64,000 nt of DNA from Paguma larvata (taxonomy: Eukaryota > Chordata > Mammalia > Carnivora > Viverridae), in contig CM057841.1 of NCBI GenBank assembly GCA_030068075.1, positions 32,963,030 to 33,027,029 on the forward strand, in the 5' to 3' direction. The notes under the pieces are model-generated. The model saw nothing but the letters and a program-made list of their open reading frames with translations, was not told where the DNA came from and searched no databases. Shown in pieces: positions 20,100-30,995 of this stretch. The position numbers and the translations under genes are program-made. Positions within the stretch are counted from its first letter, which is position 1. Each line of letters opens with the position of its first letter.

Positions 20100-22140
20100 T
20101 GTGGGAGTGAACCTGAGGGTGGTGGACCCGAAGATAAGCCTGGAGAGGAGAGACTTTATTAACACGAGAGCACATTCGCATGACTCGGGATTTATTGTCC
20201 TGGAAGAATGTCTTGAGCTGGTCTAATCTGCTGCAGGAATGGCTTCTTGAAGCTTGAACACGATGACAGCCCGCAATAAATGAGATGGAAATGCTAGAAT
20301 TGCCATGGCCAAGTATTGATAAAGTGATCAGAAGGTTCAGGACATGAGTCTATTAGAATAAATTTATTTCCTAGAATGAGGGAACTCACCACCTGGTGAC
20401 ATTTACTAGGAATTCCCAGGGGCTCTCTTCACTAGGGTAGTAAGGAATGCACTGGTGTAGAAGGCACCTGTATCTTTGAGAAGCCCAATGGTGACAGTTC
20501 TTGGTAAGTAGTGGTTGACAGTAGGCAATGCTACCAAGAAAATGGCTTCATTCAGATTCAGTCAATGTGAATGAATCTGGAATAACAGAAGCCAGGTAGT
20601 GCTACGTGACCACCAGAGATAAGGTGGAAATAGTACCTTAATGGGCAGCAAAGATGGAGTGGCAACCAGGGTGCCTTGTCCCACTGAGATCTACGATGGT
20701 GACTAATAGACCACAGTATTCCTAGAAATATGGTAAGTAGGCAGCCAACTTGAATGTTGCTTCAGTTGTAAAACTAGAAAAAGCCAAGAGCTGGTGAGCA
20801 GAAGTTGAAAGTTAGCCATAACAACAAACGATCACAATGCCTTACCTGTTTCCAGATCTAAACCACTTTTTGAGGTGCCTGGGTGCCTTGTCGGTTAAGC
20901 ATCTGACTGGCTCAGGTCATGATCTCAGGGCTCATGGGTTTGAGCCCTGCATCAGGCTCCTTGCTGACAGCTCAGAGTCTGGAAACTGCTTTAGAATCTG
21001 CGTCTCCCTCTCCCTTTCTGCACCTCCCCAACTTGCACTCACTCTCTCTCTCTGTCTCAAAAATAAGTAAACGTTGAGAAAAATTTTAAAAACTAAACAA
21101 ACCACTTCTTAAACTTATTGAGTCCGTTGATTAAAGGATTCTGGGTCCTCTCAAAGAAGAACGATGCAATGCCACTACAAATATATATAATAATCATTTC
21201 CTCAATCCTTCTTTAAAGGAATTTGTGGACAGGACCCGCCTCATCATGGGAAATTCCAGAGGCATGGTCATTTGGTGCCCATGATCTAGCCTTTCTTCTC
21301 AACCAGGACCTGGTAACACGCCAATAGATGCTTCTCAAAGGGCATGTGATTCTATGCTGCAGTTAGCAAGGGCTTACTCCAGAATTCCAGGGACCTATAT
21401 CATGATTCTCCCACTAGAGTTCGCCGTAAACTCCACACCACATCTTTTCCCATCCCCAACATCTCCAATATCCTAGGGCCTGCCATATCCTACAGCTCAA
21501 GTAGTAGGGATGATTGGTCCATGGTGCCATTTCCTCTCCAGACCCCACTCAAAGCTGGCAGCCTTTCATGTCACCCAGTACTTGAGCCAGCTGAATACCA
21601 TACATAAATACCCTTATCAACTAGATGGTGATTGAGGGGTCACATTTCAACGGCCATGATATATAAGATTGGAGAAAAGAATATGACATTGAATGGAGGT
21701 TTCATCCCCAACCATCACCTGCAAGCAGCAGGATTGACAGAAAGAATGGAACATTAAAGCAGCAAGTTAAATGACTAACAGATGGACTAAAGTACCGTCC
21801 CAGGCTTTAATACATTTAAGTGCTCGACCAGTAGGGCCAGTTGTCCCATACGCCAGACTAGGGACTCCTACCACGCAGACACCCACCACGGTAAAGGTAA
21901 GGAAGCTAGGGGGGACAACCCTTGCCCTGACTCTCACTGTGGATCAGTGTGCTATATGCTGCTGAGAACATCAAGTCCCATTATGCCAGAGAAAGGTGTC
22001 ATCTACCAGAACTTGCAATAGGACATCCCATTGGGATGGGCAAGTTACTTCACCCCCTAGGTGAGGGGGAACTACTCAATCTCCACTGGGATCCTATTCC
22101 CCTGATGCAAGCCAGATCTGTGGAAAAGCACTAGGCTGCA
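20100..22140 (+). pseudogene. ERVL-type endogenous retrovirus pol remnant
   Basis: The clearest part is 21770-22135, where two frames read like the carboxy end of an ERVL (class III) pol/integrase: WTKV..ALIHL.ARPVGPV.PYARLGTP, then AENIKS and GEGELLNLHWDPIPLMQARS. Stops and frame shifts break it and no long frame survives, so it is dead. The sequence to its left (from about 20100) looks like the upstream pol/internal region, split at 20872 by a SINE. No LTR was recognised at either end. The family assignment is by protein resemblance only. Confidence 0.6.
20872..21096 (+). mobile_element. CAN-SINE inserted in the ERVL remnant
   Basis: Head 'gaggtgcctgggtgccttgtcggtt', 'ctgacagctcagagtctgg', TC-rich region and 'aaaaataagtaaacgttgag' tail. 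Target duplications (aaaccactt) lie at 20860-20871 and 21099-21110. Confidence 0.9.
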
Positions 22141-22339
22141 ATAGAATACACACCAATGACAGGGAAAGGATGGGAGTCCTGACTGGCATATCCCGCTCCC
22201 AGTCCATCTCTTCGTGCCTGACAGGGCTGCCTCTCTCAGCCAACGTAGATGGTATATAGAGCCAGGTTAAGTTCCCAAAGCTGCCAATCTCACAGTCCTC
22301 AAGGCCAGGTGACCTAACAAACATGCATAGCAGGCTATA

Positions 22340-23310
22340 TCCAACAACAGCAGAATACATATTCTTCTCCAGTGCGCATGGAACATTCTCCAAGGTATAT
22401 CACATGTTAGACCACAAAACAAGTCTCAATAAATTTGTAAAAGTTTGAAACCATTCACAATGGAATTCAAGCAGAAATCAATGACAACAGGAAATTCAGA
22501 CAATTCACAAATATGTGAAATCTAAAAAAGACACTCAAACAACCATCAGGTCAAAGAAAAAAAACACCAGGGAATTAAAAAATACTTTGAGAGTTTCTCT
22601 GAAAATATACACATGGCTTAAAAAAAAATACTTTGAGATGAATGAGATGAAGGTACATCATAGCACAACTTAAGAGGTGCTGTGAAAACAGTGGTGTGAA
22701 TGACTACATTGAAAAAAGAAGAAAGATCTGGAACAAAGAATCTAAACCTCTGGGGCACCTGGGTGGCTCAGTCAGTTGAGCAGCTGACTTGATTTCGGCC
22801 CAGTTCATCATCTCAGGGTCATGAGATCAAGGCTTGCATGGGGCTCTGCGCTGACAGCGCGGGGCCTGCTTGGGATTCTCCCCCCACTCCATCCACCTTC
22901 TCTCTCTCTGCTCCTCCCCCACTCACACTCTCTCTCAAAGTAAATAAATAAATGTTAAAAAACTAATCTAAACTTCCACTTTAAGGGACTAGATAAAGAA
23001 GAGCAGACTAATTCCAAAGTAAGTGGATGGAAAGCAGCAACAAATGTTAGAGTAGAAAAACAAGAGTATCAATGAAACCAAAAGCTGTTCTTTGGAAAGA
23101 TGAACAAAATTGGAAAAAAAGAACAATAACACTTTTTTTCTAGATGGACCAAAACAAAAAGAGAAAAGATTCAAAACATCCAAGGTCAGTAATGAAACTG
23201 GAAACATTACTACCAACCTTATGGGATGTTTTTCAGGCTGAAAGGAAATGATAAATCAAATAGGATGCATATGTATCATGGAGGCCGAAGACCACAGAAG
23301 TAATATATAT
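22340..23310 (+). mobile_element. L1 ORF2 fragment (old L1M type)
   Basis: Begins 'caacaacagcagaatacata', an L1 endonuclease-region landmark, then 'ggaacattctccaagg', 'ttagaccacaaaacaagtctcaataaattt' in pieces, and later 'agagctgttctttggaaagat'. Interrupted at 22752 by a SINE. Many stops; inactive. Confidence 0.85.
22752..22964 (+). mobile_element. CAN-SINE inserted in L1
   Basis: Head 'ggggcacctgggtggctcagtcagttgagc', 'gctgacagcgcggggcctgcttgggattct' type body, 'aaataaataaatg' tail. Target duplications (aatctaaacYtc) at 22739-22751 and 22965-22977. Confidence 0.93.
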
Positions 23311-23379
23311 GACAAAACAAAGCATGAGAGGAGGGGGTAAAGGGATAATATTATATTAAATTCTTATGTAGCTAAAAAG

Positions 23380-23716
23380 CTCAACAGCAGAAGCCAAGGA
23401 AAGAATCGCAGAAATCGATGAAAAGAAAATGGGAAAAGAGGAACAACAAAAACTACAAAAGAACTGAGGGAAAGAAATAACAGCCAGATGATAGACTTCA
23501 GCCTACCCACTTCAGTAAACACATGGAACATTTTACTAACAGAAACCAAATGCTGGGCCCTAAAGCAAGTTTTAATAAATTGCTAATAAATTGCAAATAA
23601 TTAAAATAAGTTTATTCTCTGATATATGCCAAAGTTGATAATAAAAGATAATTAGAAAAATTCCAAACACTTGGAAATTAAGCCACACGCCTCCACATAA
23701 CAAAGTCAATTAGACA
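23380..23716 (+). mobile_element. L1 ORF2 fragment (older subfamily)
   Basis: 'aaccaaatgctgggccctaaagc', 'caagttttaataaatt' and 'aaacacttggaaattaa' follow an L1ME-like order, restarting in the region already covered by the previous fragment, so it is a second L1 copy. Confidence 0.65.
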
Positions 23717-24140
23717 CTGGAGTTCAGGGATTGGTGGACTTTCAGATATCGTAAGTGGACTAACATCATCACTGGAAGCATCCTTACTCAGGTGAGACTA
23801 TTGTTGACTGGTCGCCCCTCAGAAGTGTGTTTATTGAAGTGAGTATGTCCCTGATGGCTGATTTTCAAAAGCAAGTAGATAATGATGATTTATGATTTTC
23901 AAAAGCATGTTCGGTGAAGCAGGTTGTCATTGATCAACTGAAGAAGTTTAAAATCAATTCTGTGGCTACTTGTTACCATAGCTATAGAATAATCCATCTG
24001 TTATTAAGTTTGAGAGAACATGTTTATTTTCAAGATGAAAAATCTATTTTTTCTACTATCAGAAAATTAGAAAATGAAATTATAATGGTATCAAAAATAT
24101 CAAATGTTCAGTGATCTAGTTAATGGAAGATGTGAAAGAC
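23717..24140 (+). other. Unrecognised segment between L1 fragments, with a 67-codon open frame
   Basis: This stretch does not read like L1. It has an open frame at 23914-24114 (MKQVVIDQLKKFKINS..., ending IVSKISNVQ-like) rich in Leu, Ile and Lys, and upstream sequence in another frame that is also partly open. It may be a piece of a processed pseudogene or an unrecognised transposon. No poly-A tail or duplication is evident. Confidence 0.35.
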
Positions 24141-24690
24141 TTTTGACTTAAAGCTACAAAACAATTCTAAGAGGAGTAAATGAATAAATAAATGGGAGAG
24201 ATAAACCATGTTCATGGATTCATGGACTCAGTATTATTAAGACATCATTTCAACCTGAATTGATCTATAGAGTGAATTCAACACAACAAAAACACCAGCA
24301 GGCTTTTTATCTCCCCCCCCCAAATAAGTTGAAAAACTGATTCTAAAATGTAAAATCTTAAGAATTTTTGGAGGACTTACACTACCAGACATCAAGACTT
24401 ACTTATAAAAGTAACTTGACCCCTACCTCATCATACACTGAATTTAATTTAGACATATCAAAACCTAAATGTGAAAACATAGGAGAACATTTTCATAATA
24501 TTAGAATAGGCAAAGGTTTCTGAGAGAAACAAGAGGCATTAATCAGAAAAGAAAATATTTATAAATTGGACTTTATTAAAATTTAAAACTTCTGCTCATC
24601 AAAAGACACCATTAAGAACGTGAAAAGATGAGACACTGAGTGAAAACAGTCACAATCCATATATCTGACAAAGAATCGTACCTGGAATGT
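24141..24690 (+). mobile_element. L1 ORF2 3' fragment
   Basis: 'ccatgttcatggattcatgg', 'ggaggacttacactaccagac', 'aattggactttattaaaattt' and 'acttctgctcatcaaaagacacc' occur in L1 order, with internal deletions. Confidence 0.85.
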
Positions 24691-25555
24691 GTAAGATTTC
24701 CCATACGTCACCAATGAAAAGACAACGGTCTGGAGTTTGAGCTCCCCCTTCCCAAGTTCCCTTTCTGTGTTGTCTGTCATTGCAGTGGATTTGGACTGGA
24801 AGAGGATATCAAGGCACAAACAAACTCCTGGCATATGTTGGCCCCGAAATTTCAAACTTCAAGTTCACAGGCGTGCGTCTTCTCCAGCCACTGAAGGCTA
24901 AGGGTTTTGAACCTCAAAAGTTCAGAACTGATTCCTATTTGGGCTGCTTTATGCCATGCCACCCTTCCTTGAGGCAAAGAATGCAGAATGGCCTCAAGGA
25001 CTGAAAGGGCAAAGGGCCAAATAGGTACAAGGAATGCAGGAGAAGGTAATTCTTCACAATATTATCCCTCCACACATCCTTGGAGAGTGTTGGGACCTCC
25101 TGCGAACTTTGCTGAGAAGCTGATACGTGCACGACTCTGTGGGCAGGAGGGTGGGAGGAAAATTAGGCAGAAATTTCACTTTAGAGAGAGCCTAGATCTA
25201 GGTGAGGGAGTTACTGTGTGAATGCAGGTAACTCTAACAGAAGACAGAATGTGGTAATTGCCCCATCCGAAACGCGGGCCATCTCGGATTAAAGATGATT
25301 AATCTGAGGCAACAGATTAATCTGAGGCAGATACCCACTGATTTTTCACCCTTGTGCTCCTAACCGTTGACCAATGGCTTCAGGGCTTCTCATCAGGGAG
25401 CTCCCTGCTCCTAGCCTCCTCCACAACCTTGAAGGTAGTTCGCACAGTATCCTTCCTCTTTGGCCTTAAAACCGTGATACCTAACCCCAGAAGATTGCAG
25501 GGCTGTGTCAAGGAAGAGAGAGTGTTTTAACCCTTATCAGTAGGAGGGGGTAAGG
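24691..25555. other. Intergenic, nothing recognised
   Basis: No exon, RNA gene or repeat family identified. A short tandem duplication 'agattaatctgaggca' occurs at about 25291-25330. Confidence 0.5.
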
Positions 25556-26046
25556 AGTGGGAAGATGTTCTGGAAGATTATTGCAGGAGTGGCTCGAATT
25601 TGTCCACACCTACCTATATCTACACCCTTGGCATTGACTCTTCTTCTACAATGACTCTGAGCTTCATCATGTGACTTGCTTTGGACAATGAAACCACAGC
25701 AAATACCATACAAGCAAAGAATTGAAAAGTGTTTGTATAATGGGTTTGGCTTCTCTTGCAGCCCTTTAGAATCCTGCAATTACCACGTGTGAACCAGTCT
25801 GGCTAGCCTGCTGCATGATGGGAGTCAGGGCTCCAGGGTCCCCATCGCTCCAGCTGATGGCGGGGCCTCCTAGCTGACTGACGGCAGACCAGATGCATGA
25901 GTGAGGCTAGCTAAAAATCAGCAGAACTCCGTGAGTAAGCCCAGACCAAACTGCTGACCCACAGAAACTTGAGCTGAATAAATGGTTATTTTTTAAGCCA
26001 CTATGTTCTAGGGTGGTTTGTTGCACAGCAATATATAACTGAGACA
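25556..26046 (+). mobile_element. MLT1-type (ERVL-MaLR) LTR
   Basis: 'gtgacttgctttggacaatga', 'gaattgaaaagtg', 'ctggctagcctgctgcatgatg', 'gaataaatggttattttttaagccac' and 'ggtttgttgcacagcaatatataactga' follow the MLT1C-like LTR in order, ending at the polyadenylation/3' terminus near 26046. The 5' end is approximate. Confidence 0.75.
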
Positions 26047-26889
26047 CAAGTTGGTATGTGGATGTTAGATGCTGCCCCAAAAAACCCTAAAACTCCTGAG
26101 ACAGAATGTTGTATCTTTGGTGTGCTCTTAGCTGTTGATGATAAGATAGAAAGAATGTAGCAAGGCAGAAAAAGAATCAATGCCGGGCGAACGTTTCAGT
26201 TCCGCACTGTTGTTTCCAAAAGGTCAGCCCCCAGAAGGAACAGAGAACGGTGGAGGAGAGTGGAGAGAAGGAGAGAAGGAGAAACCTGAGTCCCGAACAG
26301 AGGGGCTCTGCATCGTGCCTCCTGGCTGGAGAGGAGACGAGTCCTGGACCCCAAGTCGGAATGGGGGCATGTACCCAGGCACGAGACCCTATAAGCCATG
26401 GCACAAACGGCCAAGTCCCATGCCCCAAATGTAACTCACAAACGGCATAGGTCTTCTGGGCCTGTACTGCCACTGGATGATGGATGGTGGACCCTTTGTG
26501 GACCAATGATTGAGAAGTAGGTGGCCCTGTGAACCTCTTGCCCCTAACCCATGCCACAGGCTTATGGTCCAGGGATTACGACCCAATCTGCAGAACTAGG
26601 GAGGGGGGTAGAGAACCCAGAAAAAGGTCAGGCTAAGCTTTCCCACCACTTGTGTGGAGTGAGAGCTCTACATCCTAACTTAGTATCATAAAGAATAATT
26701 ATAAATTATAATTATAAACATTATACTTTTGGACTCAGTTTGGGGTAGTTGCATTACAACAGACACCTTTGCTCTCAATGATTATCGTGGGAGTCAAGTT
26801 TTAAAAGTTCAACTCCTTGAGACCGGAGGAAATAGTTAATTATTTATGAGTTATATTAGTATTATATAATTATTATGTAATATTGACTG

Positions 26890-27070
26890 TTTCATTATTA
26901 TTATCATGACTTCTGCAATGCTAAGTGCTTTACATATGTCACTTTATTTAATCTTCCTACAACTGCATGAAGTGGGTATTACTGCTCCATCTTATAGAGG
27001 AGAGAATTAAGGCTTAGGGGAACTAAGTATTTAGTTGCCAGACTTCTGAGTCCGTTTAACCCATTCCCCT
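26890..27070 (-). mobile_element. MIR remnant
   Basis: 'gctaagtgctttacatatgtc', 'ttatttaatcttcctacaac', 'gtgggtattactgctccatc' is the MIRb 3' half in reverse. Confidence 0.75.
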
Positions 27071-27289
27071 AGGTTGCAAATTTGTCTTTGGAAGCAGCAA
27101 TCATGGCTACACAGATGTCAAGAAAAGTACAATTAGGAGGGATTCAGAGATGACCAAAGCCAGCCTCCTCATCAGAATGATGTGGACACCGAGGGCTAGA
27201 GGGGGCAGGGTCACACCAGGGCCACGGCTCCTGACTCCTGATCACTCTTCTCCACACAGAGGGTAGAGGATCCTCACTGTCCTCCCCCA

Positions 27290-27490
27290 CGGGGCTGACC
27301 TTACAATGTGCAGGCACTGTGGAGCAAAAGGGTGACATGCATTGTCTCGTTTCACCCTCGTGACAACCCTGGGAGATAGGGTTTATCCTCATTTTAAATA
27401 TAACAAAACTGTGGTTTCAGAAAGTTATTATCTTGCCCGAGGTCCTGGACGCTGAATGGCAGAGGCAGCATTGGAAAGTAAAACTCTATT
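27290..27490 (-). mobile_element. MIR remnant
   Basis: 'attgtctcgtttcaccctcgtgacaaccctggga', read in blocks, with 'atcctcattttaaata' and 'cttgcccgaggtcc', is reverse MIR. Confidence 0.65.
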
Positions 27491-28061
27491 AGGGAAGCCT
27501 GTTTTATTAACTCCTACTCCGCCCGCCTGGGGAGTGGCGATCATCCCAGGGAATGAATTCGCGAGGGAAGATTTTTCTGTTAGTGGGGCCTCAGGAGCAT
27601 TCCCACATGCCTACAGTAGCCCCCGCCTCTCCAGGCCCCACCTCAGGGGCCTGTGTAAGCCCCTCCTGCTCACTTGTGTGCCAAAAACTCTGCTTGCGTC
27701 TCCAGGGGACTGCTGAGTGTTCTGCTTGCCCAGGCCCATGCCAAGAGCATCGAACTGCCAGGGACCACGGCCTGCTATCCTCAAAGAGAAACAAAGCACT
27801 CTGAGTGGGGAGGGGAGAAGCAGCAGGAAGGGGGGAGGTGGGGGACAGGGGTCATGATCTATTCTTTAGTCTGGCCAAAAGGCCGAGGCACCTCCAGGGC
27901 TGGCGGCCAGGGGCAGAGGTTTTCTGGGAGGGGAAGAAATGGTCCTGGGACCTCTAAGTGACCCAGGGTTAGAGTGAGGGCAAGGAAAAGAGTTACTTTG
28001 TTTCACTTAGGCGATGTTGGTCAACACCCAGACGGAAGGGGCAGGTCCTAAGGAAGCCTGC

Positions 28062-28630
28062 TGCAATGGTTAGTTTTATGTGTCAACTTGAAGGGATGAA
28101 AGGGTGCCCGGGTAGCTAGTAAAACATTATTTCTGAGTGTCTGTGAGGGTGTTTCTGAAAGAGATTAGCATTTTAATGAGTAGACTGTGTAAAAAGCTTG
28201 CCCTCGCCAATGTGGGTGGGCACCATCCAATCTGTTGAGGGCCTGAATAGAACAAAGAAAATGGAGGATGGGCACATTTGCTTTTTGCTTGAGCTGAGAC
28301 AAGCATCTTCTCCTGATCTCCTGGCCGTCCGTCGGACTCCGACTGGGACTTAAGCCACTGGACATCCCAGCTCTCAGGCCTTCGGACCCATACTGAATTA
28401 CACCACTGGCTTTCCTGGTTCTCCAGCTCGCAGACAGCAGGTCATGGGCCTTCTTCACCTCCACACCCACTGACCTGCAGTCACTCTCCATATATACAAA
28501 CATATGTGTGTGTGTGTGTATTTCTCTCTATCTCTCTCTATATATATCTCTATATATATCCCTATATCTCCATATCTCCGTATATCTATTGGGTTTGTGC
28601 TTCTGGAGAAGCCGGACTAATAATACATTT
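28062..28630 (+). mobile_element. Mammalian LTR-like repeat with internal microsatellite
   Basis: Starts 'ggttagttttatgtgtcaac', has 'gtgggtgggcaccatccaatc', 'tctcctggttctc'-like blocks, then a TG/TATATC tract (28505-28592) and ends 'ctggagaagccggactaata'. This is a common mammalian repeat with an 'actaata' end of LTR type; I do not name the family. Confidence 0.55.
28505..28592. repeat. (TG)n and (TATATC)n microsatellite
   Basis: A short TG run followed by about 70 bases of TCTC/TATATC units within the LTR-like repeat. Confidence 0.9.
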
Positions 28631-28839
28631 ACCTTCAAGTAGAGAAGGATCAAGCATGTGTCTGGATACAAACATGCAGCCCCCAAACCTCTCGTGTTCC
28701 TGACATTAGAATCTTGACAGAGCATCTCCTCCAAGACTCTAAATGGACAACAGGGAAGCCAAGATCCTGCATGGAGCAGATGTTTCCACATTTCCTTTCT
28801 GCTCAAGACATACTTAGAGATGACAAGGTGTCTTTACCA

Positions 28840-29530
28840 CCAGGGTTTAGAAAATTAACTTACCATGCATCTCGGCATTATTTGTTAATAGTCAAAAACT
28901 GGAATCACCTCAAAAGCCCAGCATCAGTAGAAAAAAGAAACGTACGAGTAGGATGAATAAATGCGGCACCCCCGCAGTCAACGTGGAGTAGTTTACAGCG
29001 AAGAAAAAGAACAAAGTGGTACCATCGGCCACGAATTGAATGAATCTCCCAATGTCAAACTGAAAGAGCCAGACACAAAAGAGTATATACTGCATAACCC
29101 CCATAATGTAGAGTTCAAAACCAGTCAGGCTAATCTATGGTGACAGAAGTCAGAATAGCAGGGATATGGTTAAAGACTGCAAGACTTCGGGGGTTCCGGA
29201 AAATGCTTTGTATTTTGATCTGTGTGGTACGGTTGCATGAGCAAAAATCTGGAAAGATTAGATTTGTACGCTAAGTATTTGTGCACTTTTCTATATGCAT
29301 GTTACACATTGTGCTTAAATTAAAACATAAAAGCAAATAGTGAACATTCCTTGATTGCATGCATGTGAAATCGTGTGTAGGTGATTCCAGAAACTCTAAA
29401 AGATACCGAGAGTGAGAAAATCTTTGAGACAAAAATTGGAGGGATTTTTACTTTTTTCGTACTTTTCTGTATTGTTTGAAACTGTATTTATTATGAGCAC
29501 GTACTATCTTTATAATCAGAAGAAAACGGC
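28840..29530 (+). mobile_element. L1M 3' end fragment(s)
   Basis: 'ggttccggaaaatgctttg', 'tattttgatctgtgtggt', 'gtgcacttttctatatgcatg' match the 3' UTR of old L1 elements; 'gagcacgtactatctttataatcaga' at 29490-29520 is a second L1-type 3' end. Confidence 0.65.
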
Positions 29531-30779
29531 TATTTTTATTTGAGGAAAGATAGAATCAAAGCAAAAAAGAGCGAACAGCCTAGGAGGAGCAAAGGAGGAA
29601 GGCTCCAAATGGAGTATAATGCTATATCACGGACACTCTGTAATTACCTGTAGAACAGATGTGGGACCCCATGAGGTTGTTTCACTAAACCAGGAAGTTG
29701 AGACCCAGTGAATAGAAGCAAGAACTGAAAACTCATCTCCAGTTATGGAAGAAAAGGTTTGCCTTCATAAAGGGATGTGTCCCTGGGGGGCACCCAGAGC
29801 CCAGGCATCTCCGTCCTAGGCTGGCCAGCTCTCTCTCACCGTGAGAGAGGCTAGGGGCTTCCTGGGATGCTAGCTTGACCCAAGAGACTGGCTGGGATGC
29901 GGTGCCAACACCAAAATCCTCACAGGAATCATCGTGCTCGTGATTGTCTTCCAGAGACGGCTGCGTGCCTGGCCCCGTGTAGGTATTTAAGTAGGTAATC
30001 TAAATTTACTCCTCTCAATCATCGTGTAAAAGAAATCTTGATGGCTGCGTTTTGCAGATGAGGAAGCAGAGGTTCATCCAAGGTGTGGCAGAGTGAGGTG
30101 GAGGCTGGGACCGAGGTCCTGCCGTAAGGGCTTTAGAGGCACTGCCTATGACTCAGCATGGGTACGAATACACCATGGAGTTGTTTCCTGCCAGGCCCCA
30201 AGCCTAGGCAAGCACATCAAGTGCCTGACTTGCCTTTCTGGAGATCCTCACGTTCAAGTACCTAGCCTAGGTCCCGAAGCCAACATCTCAAAGAGCCTCA
30301 GTGTGTAGGCCTGCAGGAAGAGAAGGCTCAGTTTGGTAGAACACAATGGACAGGTCTTTTTCAGAACAGATACAAGAGTCAGAACATGTTCTCTCATTGT
30401 TACGATGGAAGGCTTCCTGGAGAAGGTGTCCAAATGAGGATGCTCAGAAAAAGCAGCTTATACTGTTATACAGCCTTCTAAAATGGAAGCTGGGAGCACT
30501 AAGGATGCTGCTGGCTACCCCTCAAGAGCCCCCTCCTCTGCCTTTCCAATTAAAATTCTAACTTGGAAAGAGGACCCTGGATTCATCTGGAAGTCTTGAG
30601 CTGAGAGACACCCTGGGCTTTGAGTCTATCAGTTTTTAAACTTTGTCTTCTAAAACCCTGGCATATCAGAACAGCCTCGGGAGCCACAGAGAATGGATCT
30701 AGGTAACACTCCTTCCCACCCCCACCTCGAAGGACACTCTCACCTCTAAATTATATTATTAGATTATACAGTGGGTCTT
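29531..30779. other. Intergenic, one MIR-like patch
   Basis: A reverse MIR-like patch at about 30040-30130 ('gcagatgaggaagcagaggtt'). Otherwise nothing is recognised. Confidence 0.5.
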
Positions 30780-30916
30780 GGGGCACCTAGGTGGCTCAGT
30801 CGGTTGAGCCTCCGACTTTGGCTCAGATCATGATCCTGCGGTTTGTGAGTTCCAGCTGCTGTCAGCAAAGAGCCCACTTCAGATCTCTGTCTCCCTCTCT
30901 CTCTGCCCCTCCTCCT

Positions 30917-30954
<38 letters not shown>

Positions 30955-30995
30955 ACCCTCTCTCTCAAAACAAAAACTAAACAAAACAAAAAAAA
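30780..30995 (+). mobile_element. CAN-SINE
   Basis: Head 'ggggcacctaggtggctcagtcggttgag', shortened body, long TC tract (30918-30951), tail of 'aaaacaaaaactaaac'. Flanked by agtggRtct at about 30770 and 30996. Confidence 0.9.

Larger units (their letters stand above)
17861..20100. other. Intergenic; L2 with minisatellite at 18.3-18.9 kb
   Basis: Apart from the L2 and minisatellite listed separately and a poly-A at 19557-19571, nothing is recognised. No exon structure is visible. Confidence 0.55.
26047..28060. other. Intergenic with MIR remnants
   Basis: The part after 26047 may be MaLR internal sequence but is too diverged to assign. MIR copies in reverse orientation at about 26890-27070 and 27290-27490. 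Open frames in 26.2-26.6 and 27.4-27.9 kb are GC-rich chance frames. Confidence 0.5.
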
